From positions 62,001 to 126,000 of the forward strand of contig CANPWP010000003.1 in the NCBI GenBank assembly GCA_947584595.1: 64,000 nt of DNA, given 5' to 3'. The stretch comes from an uncultured Clostridia bacterium (GTDB lineage Bacteria > Bacillota > Clostridia > Oscillospirales > Acutalibacteraceae). Position numbers and translations under genes: made by a program. This document shows, piece by piece, positions 27,039 through 36,784 of this stretch; within the stretch, counting starts at the first letter, position 1, and each line of letters begins with the position of its first letter. Below the pieces are notes generated by a model. That model saw only the letters and a list, made by a program, of their open reading frames with translations. It was not told the DNA's origin and did no database searches.

Positions 27039-28031
27039 TCATATTACCGTAAAAATCATTTGAGAGGGAACATCTGTTAAATTAACAGAATCTGAATTTA
27101 TAAGATTAAACTGTCCGTACAACTTTCCGTAAACAATAGTAGTTTTGTCGCATTTTGCAAATACGGGAGCATCTTTGTAAAATTCGGGCTTGAAAATTAC
27201 ATCCACTGCTTTAATTCCTGCTTTAAAGTTCCAAATTTTATCTATTCTTTCGTCAGTGCCTAAAAATTTGATTTTAGAAAGCTTTGTTATTTTTCCGTCA
27301 GAAAAATAGCAATTTTCTTTTCCGACTAAATCATCACCCAATTTACTGCCAAAGTAGAGCGCAAAATCCTTTCCGTTAATATTGCAGTTCGCAGTTACAT
27401 AGCGGTAAATCTGTCTAAAAGGCAGATTGTAGCTTGTGCTGTCACAGTATCCTTCGCTGTCCGAAAAGTTATATTGATTTTCACCAAGTTCAATATTTCC
27501 CGAAACCTTAATTGTAGGTGCAAAGGATTTATAATAAAAATTTCTGTCGCTGTCCTCAAAGGGAACAGATAAATTAAGACTTTCGCTTTGCTGTCTTTTA
27601 AATGTTAAATCAAGATATAAATTATCATATCCTGCAAAATCATTAAACTGACATCTTATATGTTTTAATAATTGCTGTGAAGTAAGCGCAATTTTAATTT
27701 TTTTATCTTCAAAATAAACTTTTTCGCCTAATAAATCGGGAATTTCTTTTTTGTTAAGAAAAAATTTTTTAACAATACAGTCAACAACGGTACCGTTTAT
27801 TTTTTTGTCTCTTAAAATTATTTTTACAATAAACTCAATACCGCATTTTTCCAGAGAAATATAGACTGAGCAGTTTTCATTTTCGGCAAAGAAGCATTGT
27901 CTGTGGTCTATTTTGAGTTGATTTTTATATAGTTTATAATTAAATTCAAATACAGGAGTTTTCGACCATGCTCCTGTAATTGTTCCGTCCCTGTTAAAAA
28001 CAGAACATATTCTGTCTATTTCCTTCTGCAA
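27039..28031 (-). CDS. DUF2804 domain-containing protein
   Basis: 330 residues, no signal or membrane segment. The PFEDSDRNFYYKSFAPTIKVSGNIELGENQYNF stretch (about 160-195) and FALYFGSKLGDD...ENCYFSDGKITKLSKIKF in the C-terminal half follow the DUF2804 pattern, a beta-rich fold related to lipocalin-like hydroxyneurosporene synthase-type proteins. Biochemical role unknown. It is a single gene facing the preceding pair across a shared terminator. Confidence 0.75.
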   Translation of the reverse strand: MQKEIDRICSVFNRDGTITGAWSKTPVFEFNYKLYKNQLKIDHRQCFFAENENCSVYISLEKCGIEFIVKIILRDKKINGTVVDCIVKKFFLNKKEIPDLLGEKVYFEDKKIKIALTSQQLLKHIRCQFNDFAGYDNLYLDLTFKRQQSESLNLSVPFEDSDRNFYYKSFAPTIKVSGNIELGENQYNFSDSEGYCDSTSYNLPFRQIYRYVTANCNINGKDFALYFGSKLGDDLVGKENCYFSDGKITKLSKIKFLGTDERIDKIWNFKAGIKAVDVIFKPEFYKDAPVFAKCDKTTIVYGKLYGQFNLINSDSVNLTDVPSQMIFTVI

Positions 28032-28187
28032 GGTTTTTCCTCCCGATAAAAATCACTTTTTCAACAAATTCCAGAATTATTTGAAATAATTATATACTCT
28101 TTTTGTCGTCTTTTCAAGCAGTATGATAAAGGTAATAATTTTTATTTTTAAGACATACATTTTATAAGTAATAATGGGAGATAGAAT

Positions 28188-28544
28188 ATGTTTAAAAATA
28201 TTTTGAAAACAATGGCTTGCATAATTTGCTGCATTTTCTTGGTTTCATGTAGTTATGTGGAGCAAAGTTATGCAGACGAACTGAAATCAAACACTTGGTA
28301 TGCGGAAAATGAAAACGAAACTAAGGTTTTTCTTTCGTTTACTGAAGATAATCGGGCTGAACTGAAAATTGAAGGCGATGCAGATAATACCTGCACAATA
28401 TCGGGGGTCTGTGTATTAAATGAAAGCTCATTTGTCATAAGCGATACAACAATGGCAAAAAACGTATCAATAGACTATAAGCTGTACGGAAGTAAATTGG
28501 AGCTTACATATATGGGAAAAACACTGACGCTGTTGAAAAAGTAA
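28188..28544 (+). CDS. small lipoprotein
   Basis: 118 residues. A positively charged N-terminus and hydrophobic segment end in the lipobox LVSC, with lipid attachment expected at Cys21. The remaining roughly 97 residues look like a small beta-barrel (NTWYAENENETKVFLSFTEDNRAELKIEGD...LELTYMGKTLTLLKK), a pattern seen in lipocalin-like or DUF-type surface lipoproteins. Start ATG after GGGAG. It is not part of an operon. Function unknown. Confidence 0.7.
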   Translation: MFKNILKTMACIICCIFLVSCSYVEQSYADELKSNTWYAENENETKVFLSFTEDNRAELKIEGDADNTCTISGVCVLNESSFVISDTTMAKNVSIDYKLYGSKLELTYMGKTLTLLKK

Positions 28545-28572
28545 TTTACATATATTTTAAATTTTAATAGGA

Positions 28573-28671
28573 AGGTTTCGCAGTCACAGACTGCGACAAA
28601 GGACTTCTCGCCCTTTGAACCTCGGTCGCTTTTTGAAAAAAGCGACGCAAAAACTTTTACTTTTCTTGACT
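28573..28671 (-). repeat. Dispersed three-hairpin element, copy C
   Basis: GTCGCTTTTT/AAAAAGCGAC, CAAAGGRC/GCCCTTTG-type and TCGCAGTC/GACTGCGA. The third stem differs completely from copies A and B yet pairs perfectly. It lies in the 436-base gap before ruvC. Confidence 0.8.
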
Positions 28672-28690
28672 AAGAAGTTAAATACATAAT

Positions 28691-28718
28691 TTTTTTGCGG
28701 CTGTAAGCCGCATTTTTT
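28691..28718 (+). terminator. Intrinsic terminator
   Basis: GCGGCT (28697-28702) / AGCCGC (28706-28711), 3-base loop, then ATTTTTT. T-tracts lie on both sides. Confidence 0.75.
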
Positions 28719-28719
28719 A

Positions 28720-28806
28720 CTTTATAGGATACTTTGTAAGAGTCGGACAAAAAAGAGAGTTTAAATATGGTGCTGTCTGCTCGGATAGGTGCAGACCTCC
28801 GATGTT
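28720..28806 (-). repeat. Dispersed CCTATCCG-loop structured element, copy 3
   Basis: On the minus strand: TCGGA/TCCGA outer stem, the hairpin GTCTGC-ACCTATCCGA-GCAGAC (6 bp, perfect), then ACAGCACC and an end TCCTATAAAGTAAAAAA. Same layout as copy 1, reversed, and again beside a terminator hairpin. Confidence 0.65.
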
Positions 28807-28857
28807 TTTTATGCTCGAAGAATTAATTTCATATTCGTTATAAAAAGACTAAATTTG

Positions 28858-28886
28858 TTGATATATTTCTTTGATTATGCTATAAT
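28858..28886 (+). promoter_or_regulatory. Promoter of the ruvCAB operon
   Basis: TTGATA (28858-28863), 17-bp spacer, extended -10 TGCTATAAT ending at 28886. Confidence 0.75.
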
Positions 28887-28980
28887 AACACTAATATGCT
28901 TTATTATGCCTGTTTTTAAATAAATTAAAATATCAGGCAAAAAAATAAGTGCCAGTAAAGTCAGGGAGTTGAATATTTAT

Positions 28981-29487
28981 ATGGTTGTAATGGGAGTAGA
29001 CCCGGGCTACGCTATAGTAGGCTGGGGAGCTGTTGCAAACAAAGGCATAAATTATAAACCGTTAGGCTTTGGCGCCGTTACAACTGATGCTCAAATAAGT
29101 TTTAATAAACGTCTGCAAATAATTTACGACGATATGTATTCACTTTTAAACAGGTGTCGTCCTGACGCACTTGCAATAGAAAGACTTTATTTTACTACTA
29201 ATCAAAAAACTGCAATAATGGTTGCAGAGGCAAGAGGAGTAATTTTGCTTTCAGCACAGAAACAGGATATTCCTATATTTGAATATACACCGCTTCAGGT
29301 TAAAACAGCAGTAACAGGCTATGGAAAGGCGAAAAAACCGCAGGTTATGGAGATGACAAGAAGACTTCTTAATTTAAATGAAGTTCCAAAGCCTGACGAT
29401 ACTGCCGATGCACTTGCAATTGCAATTTGTCACTTACAGGCGGCAGGTTCACAGTTAAGGCAAACAATGTTTCAAAAGGGGTTATAA
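28981..29487 (+). CDS. ruvC: Holliday junction endodeoxyribonuclease RuvC
   Basis: 168 residues from the ATG at 28981. A TTG at 28969 touches the AGGGAG site and cannot be the start. MGVDPGYAIVGWG gives the first catalytic acid, Asp7; AIERLYF gives the glutamate; a C-terminal PDDTADALAIAICH gives the last aspartates. Cuts Holliday junctions as a dimer. It is directly followed by ruvA (2 bases) and ruvB, the resolvasome operon. Confidence 0.97.
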   Translation: MVVMGVDPGYAIVGWGAVANKGINYKPLGFGAVTTDAQISFNKRLQIIYDDMYSLLNRCRPDALAIERLYFTTNQKTAIMVAEARGVILLSAQKQDIPIFEYTPLQVKTAVTGYGKAKKPQVMEMTRRLLNLNEVPKPDDTADALAIAICHLQAAGSQLRQTMFQKGL

Positions 29488-29489
29488 TA

Positions 29490-30086
29490 ATGCTTTATTC
29501 CGTAAGAGGAAACTTAATTCATACAGAGCCTAATGTGGCAGTAGTAGAATGCGGCGGCGTAGGTTTTAAATGCAATACCACAATGAATACATTAAAACAG
29601 ATTAAATTAAATACGGAGGTTACTCTTTATACATACTTAAATGTAAGAGAAGATGCAATGGAGTTGTTCGGCTTTTCAACAAATACAGAACTTGCGACCT
29701 TTAAAACCTTGATCGGAGTAAGCGGTGTAGGTCCAAAGGCAGGACTTGCAATTTTATCTGTTTTAACTCCCAGTCAGGTAGCATTGGCAATAGCCTCAAA
29801 CGATGTAAAATCCATTACTCTTGCACAGGGAGTAGGCAATAAGCTCGCTCAAAGAATAGTACTTGAGCTTAAAGATAAACTTAAATCGGTTGTATCAAAA
29901 GAAAGCGGTATATCCGATGTGAATTTAGAATCATTTACAACAGGAAATATAAATAAAGCTGTTGAAGCCTTAACGGTGTTGGGTTATACTCCTGCGGAGG
30001 TAACTCCTTATCTTGCAAAATTGGATTCTTCATTACCTGTTGAGAAGTTAATCGGAGAGACCCTTAAACAGCTCGGAAGGAATTGA
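29490..30086 (+). CDS. ruvA: Holliday junction branch migration protein RuvA
   Basis: 198 residues from the ATG at 29490 behind AAGGGG; a longer frame starting in ruvC is spurious. MLYSVRGNLIH begins the OB-fold domain, the two helix-hairpin-helix motifs are near LIGVSGVGPKAGLAIL and ITLAQGVGNKLAQRIVLEL, and a C-terminal domain contacts RuvB (AVEALTVLGYTPAEV). It binds four-way junctions and loads the RuvB motor. Confidence 0.97.
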   Translation: MLYSVRGNLIHTEPNVAVVECGGVGFKCNTTMNTLKQIKLNTEVTLYTYLNVREDAMELFGFSTNTELATFKTLIGVSGVGPKAGLAILSVLTPSQVALAIASNDVKSITLAQGVGNKLAQRIVLELKDKLKSVVSKESGISDVNLESFTTGNINKAVEALTVLGYTPAEVTPYLAKLDSSLPVEKLIGETLKQLGRN

Positions 30087-30136
30087 TACTAATTTTTAAT
30101 TAATCAGAAATCGGTATTAAAGGAATCAGGTAAATT

Positions 30137-31201
30137 ATGAGTTATGAATTTTCAGACGAATTTGATTTTGAAAACAGAATAATGGATACTTCGGAAATTC
30201 CCGAGGATACGGCGGAGGGCGATAACCCGTTAAGACCGAAAACTCTTGATGAATATATCGGTCAGGAAAAGGTAAAGGAAAACCTGAAAATTTTTATAGA
30301 AGCCGCTAAAAAGAGGGGAGAAACATTAGACCACGTTTTACTTTACGGTCCTCCCGGACTCGGTAAAACGACTCTTTCTGCAATTATCGCAAGAGAAATG
30401 GGCGTTTCAATAAGAATTACCTCAGGGCCTGCAATTGAAAAGCCGGGAGATTTAGCGTCGCTTCTTACTAATCTTAATTCAGGTGATGTGCTTTTCATAG
30501 ACGAGATCCATCGTTTAAGCCGTGCAGTAGAAGAAGTTCTATATCCCTCAATGGAGGACTTCGCAATTGATATTATAACAGGTAAAGGGCAGATGGCGGC
30601 GTCTTATCATTTACCGCTTCCCCGGTTTACCTTAGTCGGCGCAACAACAAGAGCAGGTCAACTTACCGCTCCGTTAAGAGACAGGTTCGGAGTTGTTTTA
30701 AGGCTTGAACTTTACACCCCGGAGGAACTTGCACAGATTATTGAAAGAAGTGCAGGAATATTAAATATTGATATAGAACACGACGGAGCTTTGGAAATTG
30801 CCTCCCGTTCAAGAGGAACTCCCAGAATTGCCAATAGACTTTTAAAGAGGGTTCGTGATTTTGCACAGGTGATATCAGACGGCGTAATTACATGGGATAC
30901 AGCAAGGATTGCTCTTGATAAGCTTGAAATTGACGAGCTTGGTTTAGACCAAAACGACAGAAGAATGTTGGAAGCAATTATAAAATTTTATAACGGCGGT
31001 CCTGTTGGAGTTGAAACTCTTGCGGCGGCAATTGGAGAAGAAGCCGTTACAATTGAAGATGTTTACGAGCCTTATTTAATGCAGATAGGTTTTCTTTCGA
31101 GAACGCCCAGAGGCAGATGCGTAACGGCAGAGGCTTGCAGACATTTAGGGTATGATATACAGGCGGGTAAAATAGGCTCTCAGCCTACATTATTTGATTA
31201 A
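30137..31201 (+). CDS. ruvB: Holliday junction branch migration ATPase RuvB
   Basis: 354 residues. N-terminal [18 protein letters not shown], Walker [11 protein letters not shown] (about 70-79), Walker [10 protein letters not shown], sensor 1 GATTRAG and the arginine finger in RDRFG, then a winged helix with FLSRTPRGR at the C-terminus. Hexameric motor that drives branch migration with RuvA. It has about 20 extra residues at the N-terminus, as is common in Firmicutes. ATG after AGGAATCAGGT. Confidence 0.98.
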   Translation: MSYEFSDEFDFENRIMDTSEIPEDTAEGDNPLRPKTLDEYIGQEKVKENLKIFIEAAKKRGETLDHVLLYGPPGLGKTTLSAIIAREMGVSIRITSGPAIEKPGDLASLLTNLNSGDVLFIDEIHRLSRAVEEVLYPSMEDFAIDIITGKGQMAASYHLPLPRFTLVGATTRAGQLTAPLRDRFGVVLRLELYTPEELAQIIERSAGILNIDIEHDGALEIASRSRGTPRIANRLLKRVRDFAQVISDGVITWDTARIALDKLEIDELGLDQNDRRMLEAIIKFYNGGPVGVETLAAAIGEEAVTIEDVYEPYLMQIGFLSRTPRGRCVTAEACRHLGYDIQAGKIGSQPTLFD

Positions 31202-31226
31202 ATTTAAGTATTAGGAGAAAGAATTT

Positions 31227-32576
31227 ATGGGAAGATTATTTGGAACAGACGGAGTAAGGGGTATTGCAAACGAACAGCTTACTCCCGAGCTTGCTATGAA
31301 TATAGGCAGAGCGGCGGCAATGGTTTTAATCAACGATGAGGTTAAAAACCCCACAATACTTATCGGTAAAGATACAAGATTATCGGGAGATATGCTTGAA
31401 GGAGCGTTGATTGCAGGACTTTGCTCCGTAGGAGCAAATGTTAAGCTGTTAGGCGTAGTGCCCACTCCTGCAGTAGCCTATTTAATCGGAAAATATAAGG
31501 CGGATGCAGGAATTATGATTTCTGCCTCTCATAATCCTTTTGAATTTAACGGAATTAAAATTTTCAGTTATGAGGGTTATAAACTGCCTGACGACTTGGA
31601 AGAACAGATTGAAGCCATAGTTCTTGATAATGTAGAGCCATATAAAGTTGCTGATGATGGCGAAATCGGCACGGTGGAAGTTCTCGATAATGCCGTGGAT
31701 GATTATATAGAACATATTGTTTCTGCAATTGATACGAATTTGAAAGGTATGGAGATTGCACTTGACTGCTCAAACGGCTCATCTTCAAGAACAGCACGAA
31801 AGCTGTTTGAAAAATTAGGAGCAAAGTGCCATATGCTTTTTGATAATCCCGATGGAATAAATATAAATAAAGATTGCGGTTCAACACATATTGAAACGCT
31901 GAAAAAATATGTTTTTGATAATAAGCTTGACGCAGGACTTGCTTTTGACGGAGACGCCGACAGGTGTCTTGCAGTAGACGATAAGGGACAGCTTGTTGAC
32001 GGCGACTATATTATTGCAATTATAACTGCGGATATGAAAAGCAGAGGAGTACTTAAAAAAAATACAGTTGTTGGAACAGTAATGACGAATATGGGCTTTA
32101 ATAAATTTTGTGAAGCAAACGGAATCCATTTTGTTTCAACAAAAGTAGGCGACAGATATGTATTGGAGTCAATGCTTCAAGACGGCTACAATATCGGCGG
32201 AGAGCAGTCAGGCCACGTTATTCTTCTTGATTACTGCACAACCGGCGACGGTCAGCTTACAGGCGCAACGCTGTTAAGCTTAATTAACAGAAGAAAAGCA
32301 AAGCTTTCATCAATAGCAACACTTATGGAAAGATATCCGCAGGTACTTGTAAATGTAAAGGTTTCAAATGAAGGAAAGCTTGACTTCTATGTAGATAAGG
32401 AAATAAAATCAGAAATTAACAGGGTATCGGATATTTTAGGCGACACAGGCAGAATTCTTGTTCGAGTATCAGGTACAGAACCGCTTGTAAGAGTAATGCT
32501 TGAGGGCGAAGACCTTGAACAGATTTCAAATCTTGCAAACGAAACAGCGTCACTTATAAGGGAAAGACTTTCATAA
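31227..32576 (+). CDS. glmM: phosphoglucosamine mutase
   Basis: Interconverts glucosamine-6-phosphate and glucosamine-1-phosphate for peptidoglycan precursor synthesis. 449 residues. GRLFGTDGVRGIAN at the start, the phosphoserine loop ISASHNPFEFNG with Ser101, the metal-binding DGDADRC near 240, and the C-terminal phosphate-binding RVSGTEPLVRVM are all present. ATG after AGGAGAAAG. The stop overlaps the next start by one base, so the methyltransferase is coupled. Confidence 0.98.
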   Translation: MGRLFGTDGVRGIANEQLTPELAMNIGRAAAMVLINDEVKNPTILIGKDTRLSGDMLEGALIAGLCSVGANVKLLGVVPTPAVAYLIGKYKADAGIMISASHNPFEFNGIKIFSYEGYKLPDDLEEQIEAIVLDNVEPYKVADDGEIGTVEVLDNAVDDYIEHIVSAIDTNLKGMEIALDCSNGSSSRTARKLFEKLGAKCHMLFDNPDGININKDCGSTHIETLKKYVFDNKLDAGLAFDGDADRCLAVDDKGQLVDGDYIIAIITADMKSRGVLKKNTVVGTVMTNMGFNKFCEANGIHFVSTKVGDRYVLESMLQDGYNIGGEQSGHVILLDYCTTGDGQLTGATLLSLINRRKAKLSSIATLMERYPQVLVNVKVSNEGKLDFYVDKEIKSEINRVSDILGDTGRILVRVSGTEPLVRVMLEGEDLEQISNLANETASLIRERLS

Positions 32577-33439
32577 TGAGAATAGCAGAAAACTGGAAGG
32601 ATTATGAGCTTATAGACGCATCAGACGGCGAAAGGCTGGAACGCTGGAAAGATATTATCCTCATAAGACCCGACCCGCAGATAATCTGGACGACAAATAA
32701 GAAAAATTCTCTTTGGGAAAATGCCCACGCAAGATACCGCAGAAGCAATAAAGGCGGTGGAAGCTGGCAGGTCTATAAAAAATTGCCTGCTCAGTGGAGT
32801 ATAAATTATAATAATCTTGTGTTTAATATTAAACCTATGGGGTTTAAGCATACAGGAGTTTTCCCGGAACAGGCTGTAAACTGGGATTTTGTAAGCGAAA
32901 AAATAAAAGCTGAAAAAAGTAAAGTTAAGGTGTTGAATCTTTTCGGATATACAGGATGTGCAACGCTGTCCTGTATGAATGCAGGTGCAGAGGTTTGCCA
33001 TGTTGACGCATCAAAAGGAATGGTTCAATGGGCAAAGGAAAATGCAGCATCAAGTAAAATTGCAGATAAGCCCGTAAGATGGCTTGTCGACGACTGCATT
33101 AAATTTGTTCAGCGTGAAATCCGACGGGGAAATAAATATGACGGTATTATTATGGACCCGCCCTCATACGGAAGAGGACCAAACGGAGAAGTTTGGAAAT
33201 TGGAAGAGCAACTTTATTCTCTTGTGGAATTATGCCGTCAGGTAATTTCCGAAAATCCGCTGTTTTTCATACTTAATTCCTACACAACAGGTCTTTCGCC
33301 TGCTGTAATGGAATATTTGCTCGGAGTTTTACTGAAATCAAAGTTTGGCGGCAAAATTTCATCAGATGAAATCGGCTTGCCTGTAACAGAAACAGGTCTT
33401 GTTTTGCCCTGCGGTTCAACGGCAATTTGGGAAAGATAA
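32576..33439 (+). CDS. class I SAM-dependent methyltransferase, RlmI/RlmK-like (probable rRNA cytosine methyltransferase)
   Basis: 287 residues. The SAM-binding motif is LNLFGYTGCATLSCMNAGAEVCHVD (about 121-145), the second acid motif is in WLVDDC, and the catalytic motif is MDPPSYGRGPNGEVWKLEEQL, as in m5C rRNA methyltransferases of the RlmI type. It lacks the N-terminal PUA domain of RlmI. Overlaps glmM by one base (TAATG). Followed 15 bases later by the ecf genes. The target nucleotide cannot be told from sequence. Confidence 0.85.
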   Translation: MRIAENWKDYELIDASDGERLERWKDIILIRPDPQIIWTTNKKNSLWENAHARYRRSNKGGGSWQVYKKLPAQWSINYNNLVFNIKPMGFKHTGVFPEQAVNWDFVSEKIKAEKSKVKVLNLFGYTGCATLSCMNAGAEVCHVDASKGMVQWAKENAASSKIADKPVRWLVDDCIKFVQREIRRGNKYDGIIMDPPSYGRGPNGEVWKLEEQLYSLVELCRQVISENPLFFILNSYTTGLSPAVMEYLLGVLLKSKFGGKISSDEIGLPVTETGLVLPCGSTAIWER

Positions 33440-33454
33440 TTTTTGGAGATTAAT

Positions 33455-34306
33455 ATGGAGTTTATTACTGCTGAAAACGTCACTTTTTACTATGAAAATG
33501 ATGATGAACAGCAAAATTCAATAATAAAAAATGCAATAGACGGTGTATCTCTTGAAGTAAAAAAGGGAGAATTTATAGCTCTTTTAGGTCATAACGGCTG
33601 CGGTAAGTCCACAATGGCAAAGCATTTTAACGCAATGCTTTTGCCTCAGGGCGGCAGTGTTTATGTTGACGGAATAGATACTAAAACAGAGGGTAAAACC
33701 TTTGATATAAGAAAACAAGTTGGGCTTGTTCTGCAAAATCCTGACAATCAGCTTGTTGCAAGTATTGTAGAAGAGGATGTAGCTTTTGGCCCTGAAAATT
33801 TAGGAATACCCCCAAAGAAAATAAGAGAAAGGGTAGATAATGCCCTTAAAGCCGTAGATATGTACGAATACAGAAAGCATGCTCCGTATAAATTAAGCGG
33901 AGGTCAAAAACAGCGAATTGCCATTGCAGGTATAATTGCAATGGAGCCTGATTGTATAGTACTTGACGAGCCTACAGCTATGCTTGACCCAAAGGGCAGA
34001 GACGAAGTTTTAAAGGCCATACAAAAGCTCAATAAAGAAAATAACATAACAATAATTCTTATTACACATTATATGGACGAGGCCGTTTTGGCGGACAGAG
34101 TTATAGTTATGGATAAAGGCAAAATTTTAACTCAGGGCAAACCAAGAGAAGTTTTTTCTCAGGTTCATCTTCTTAAAAAGCACCGCCTTGATGTACCGCA
34201 GGCAACCGAGCTTGCTTATAAGCTTAAATGCAGCGGAGTTAAAATAGATAAAATGCCCCTCACAGATGAGGAATGTGTAGAAATGCTGGAGGGTATTTTA
34301 AAATGA
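33455..34306 (+). CDS. ecfA1: energy-coupling factor transporter ATPase EcfA1
   Basis: 283 residues from the ATG at 33455, 6 bases after GGAG. Walker [11 protein letters not shown]-loop [26 protein letters not shown] typical of EcfA, signature LSGGQKQR, Walker [14 protein letters not shown] and a switch histidine in LITHYMDE. It forms the ATPase heterodimer with EcfA2. The stop overlaps the ecfA2 start (ATGA). This module energises the S components RibU and FolT encoded about 20 kb away. Confidence 0.97.
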   Translation: MEFITAENVTFYYENDDEQQNSIIKNAIDGVSLEVKKGEFIALLGHNGCGKSTMAKHFNAMLLPQGGSVYVDGIDTKTEGKTFDIRKQVGLVLQNPDNQLVASIVEEDVAFGPENLGIPPKKIRERVDNALKAVDMYEYRKHAPYKLSGGQKQRIAIAGIIAMEPDCIVLDEPTAMLDPKGRDEVLKAIQKLNKENNITIILITHYMDEAVLADRVIVMDKGKILTQGKPREVFSQVHLLKKHRLDVPQATELAYKLKCSGVKIDKMPLTDEECVEMLEGILK

Positions 34307-35169
34307 GTATAATTGAAACAAGAGATTTATCTTTTGTTTACGGCATAGATACTCCATTTGAAAAAAGAGCCGTAAACAATGTTAATATAAAAATAGAGCA
34401 AGGTGAATTTATCGGTATAATGGGTCATACAGGCTCGGGAAAATCTACCTTTGTTCAAATGCTTAACGGTTTAATAAAACCAACCTCCGGACAAGTTCTT
34501 TTAAACGGCAAAGATATATGGGAAAATCCAAAGGAAATCAGAAAAGTAAGGTTTCAGGTGGGAATGGTTTTTCAGTATCCCGAATATCAGCTTTTTGAAG
34601 AAACCGTATATAAGGATATTTCATTCGGTCCTAAAAATATGGGATTGACCGATTCAGAAATAGATAAAAGAGTAAGAGATGCTGCAAGGTTTGTAGATTT
34701 AAGCGGCGAACTTCTTTTCAAATCACCCTTTGATTTGTCAGGCGGCGAAAAACGCCGTGCGGCTATTGCAGGAGTGCTTGCAATGGATCCCGATGTGCTT
34801 ATTTTAGACGAGCCTACCGCAGGATTAGACCCAATGGGCAGAGATATACTGTTAAGCCAAATTTGCCAGTATCATAAACAAAGAAAAAATACGGTTTTGC
34901 TTGTATCACACAGTATGGAGGACATTGCAAGGGTATCAGACAAAATTATGGTTATGAATAAATCAAACCTTGAAATGTTTGATAAGACAAAAAATGTTTT
35001 CTCACAAAATAAACATCTTGAAGAAATCGGACTTCGTGTACCGCAGATAACAAAAATTATGGCTTCTTTAAATGAAAAAGGCTATGATTTTTCAGAAGGA
35101 ATTTTAACTGTGGAGCAGGCCTTTGCAGAAATTCTTACAAAATTGAATAAGGAGGGAAAGTTATGGTAA
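34303..35169 (+). CDS. ecfA2: energy-coupling factor transporter ATPase EcfA2
   Basis: 288 residues from the ATG at 34303, which overlaps the ecfA1 stop by 4 bases; GGAGGG lies about 9 bases upstream. Walker [11 protein letters not shown]-loop [26 protein letters not shown], signature LSGGEKRR, Walker [13 protein letters not shown] and LLVSHSMED. The paired A1/A2 arrangement is usual in Firmicutes. The stop overlaps ecfT by 7 bases. Confidence 0.97.
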   Translation: MSIIETRDLSFVYGIDTPFEKRAVNNVNIKIEQGEFIGIMGHTGSGKSTFVQMLNGLIKPTSGQVLLNGKDIWENPKEIRKVRFQVGMVFQYPEYQLFEETVYKDISFGPKNMGLTDSEIDKRVRDAARFVDLSGELLFKSPFDLSGGEKRRAAIAGVLAMDPDVLILDEPTAGLDPMGRDILLSQICQYHKQRKNTVLLVSHSMEDIARVSDKIMVMNKSNLEMFDKTKNVFSQNKHLEEIGLRVPQITKIMASLNEKGYDFSEGILTVEQAFAEILTKLNKEGKLW

Positions 35170-35975
35170 GAGATGTAACCTTAGGACAGTATCTTCCCGG
35201 AAACAGCCTTATTCACAGAATGGACGCAAGGGCAAAAATTGTTTTGCTGATTTCATTTATTGTAATGATTTTCTGTGCATTCAATTTTGTATCTTTAGCT
35301 TTAACTGCCGCCGTTACAATTTTAATTGTCATTTCAAGCGGTATTCCTTTAAAAATGTATCTTAAAAGCTTAAAGGTAATTATTTTTATTGTTGTTATAA
35401 CTTCAGTCCTTAATCTCTTTTACGGAACAGGCGATCCTCTTTGGCAGTGGGGATTTTTAAAGATAACCTGGTCGGGAATAAGCAGGGCAATATTTGTAAC
35501 CATAAGAATTATTTGCTTGATTCTTGCGACCTCAGCCTTAACCTTTACTACATCGCCCACAAATTTGACAGACGCTCTCGAAAGGCTGATGAAGCCTTTA
35601 AAGGTTTTTCATATAAAGGTTCACGAAATAGCAATGATGATGACAATTGCATTAAGATTTATTCCAACTTTGCTGGAAGAAACAGATAAAATTATGCAGG
35701 CACAAAAGGCAAGAGGAGCAGATATGGATTCAGGAAACATAATTCAAAGAATTAAAGCCCTGATACCTGTTTTAATTCCTCTTTTTGTATCTTCATTCAG
35801 AAGAGCCTATGAGCTTGCAATGGCTATGGAATGCCGTTGTTATCAGGGGGGAGAAGGCAGAACAAAGATGAAAGTACTGCATATGTCAGCAATCGACTAT
35901 ATTATGATTGCTTTAATGGCAGTAGTTTTGGCAGGAGTTATTTTCTGCAACATATTCTTTTGGGAGTTAGTGTGA
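35163..35975 (+). CDS. ecfT: energy-coupling factor transporter transmembrane protein EcfT
   Basis: 270 residues, five to six hydrophobic segments. The coupling-helix motifs, with ARG triplets (QKARGADMDSG near 180-190 and a second arginine-rich part near SFRRAYELAMAMECR), contact the ATPases. N-terminal GQYLPGNSLIHRMDARAKI is typical. It overlaps ecfA2 at its start and truA at its end (GTGA), forming a tight ecfA1-ecfA2-ecfT-truA operon. Confidence 0.97.
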   Translation: MVRDVTLGQYLPGNSLIHRMDARAKIVLLISFIVMIFCAFNFVSLALTAAVTILIVISSGIPLKMYLKSLKVIIFIVVITSVLNLFYGTGDPLWQWGFLKITWSGISRAIFVTIRIICLILATSALTFTTSPTNLTDALERLMKPLKVFHIKVHEIAMMMTIALRFIPTLLEETDKIMQAQKARGADMDSGNIIQRIKALIPVLIPLFVSSFRRAYELAMAMECRCYQGGEGRTKMKVLHMSAIDYIMIALMAVVLAGVIFCNIFFWELV

Positions 35976-36769
35976 GCAGTGATATGAGCGGCGGAACGAA
36001 TAACGGTATGAACAGCGGTATGAGTAACGGTATGAGAAATTTACTTTTAACAATTTCATATGACGGAACCCGTTTCCACGGCTGGCAGATTCAGCAAAAC
36101 GCAGTAACAGTCCAGCAGGTTTTTCAGGAATCGCTTTATAAAATTATAGAACAAATTCCCGACATTAAAGGCTGCAGCAGAACAGATTCAGGTGTTCACG
36201 CAAATATGTACTGCATAAGTATGAAAACCGACCATCCAATTCCTGCGGTAAGACTGAAAGCGGCGCTTAACCGTTATCTTCCAAAATCTATAGCCGTACT
36301 TGACTGTAAAGAAGTACCAATGGATTTTCACGCACGATACAGTTGTAAAAGCAAACGGTATATATATAAAATCTGGAACGATGAGGTAAGAAATCCTTTT
36401 TTAGAGGGTTATGCACTTCATTACAGATATTATTTAGATGAAAAGCTGTTAAATAAAGCGTCTCAGGCTTATGTAGGAAAGCACGATTTTACTTCTTTTT
36501 GCACAATAGATAAAAGAGAAAAGGGAGACTTTACAAGAAATGTAAAGCTGTTTTCCGTTGAAAGAAATGATAAGCTTATAACTATGACGGTAGAGGCAGA
36601 CGGCTTTTTATATAATATGGTAAGGATTATGGTAGGAACGCTTTTAAGGATTCAGCAGGGGAAAATTAAACCTGAAGAAATACCGTATATAATTGAGCAG
36701 AAAAACAGAAAGTTTGCAGGACCAACTGCACCTGCAATGGGACTTTATCTTGATAAAGTAAATTATTGA
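35972..36769 (+). CDS. truA: tRNA pseudouridine(38-40) synthase TruA
   Basis: 265 residues from the GTG at 35972, which overlaps the ecfT stop and has GGGAG 5 bases upstream. The conserved core begins LLLTISYDGTRFHGWQ; the catalytic aspartate lies in SRTDSGVHA. The first 20 residues are an odd low-complexity stretch with repeated GM(N/S) units, and internal in-frame ATGs at 35984, 36008, 36020 and 36032 could also serve as starts. The ATG at 36032 would give a standard TruA N-terminus. Confidence 0.93.
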   Translation: MSSDMSGGTNNGMNSGMSNGMRNLLLTISYDGTRFHGWQIQQNAVTVQQVFQESLYKIIEQIPDIKGCSRTDSGVHANMYCISMKTDHPIPAVRLKAALNRYLPKSIAVLDCKEVPMDFHARYSCKSKRYIYKIWNDEVRNPFLEGYALHYRYYLDEKLLNKASQAYVGKHDFTSFCTIDKREKGDFTRNVKLFSVERNDKLITMTVEADGFLYNMVRIMVGTLLRIQQGKIKPEEIPYIIEQKNRKFAGPTAPAMGLYLDKVNY

Positions 36770-36784
36770 AAGGGGGTCATATGA

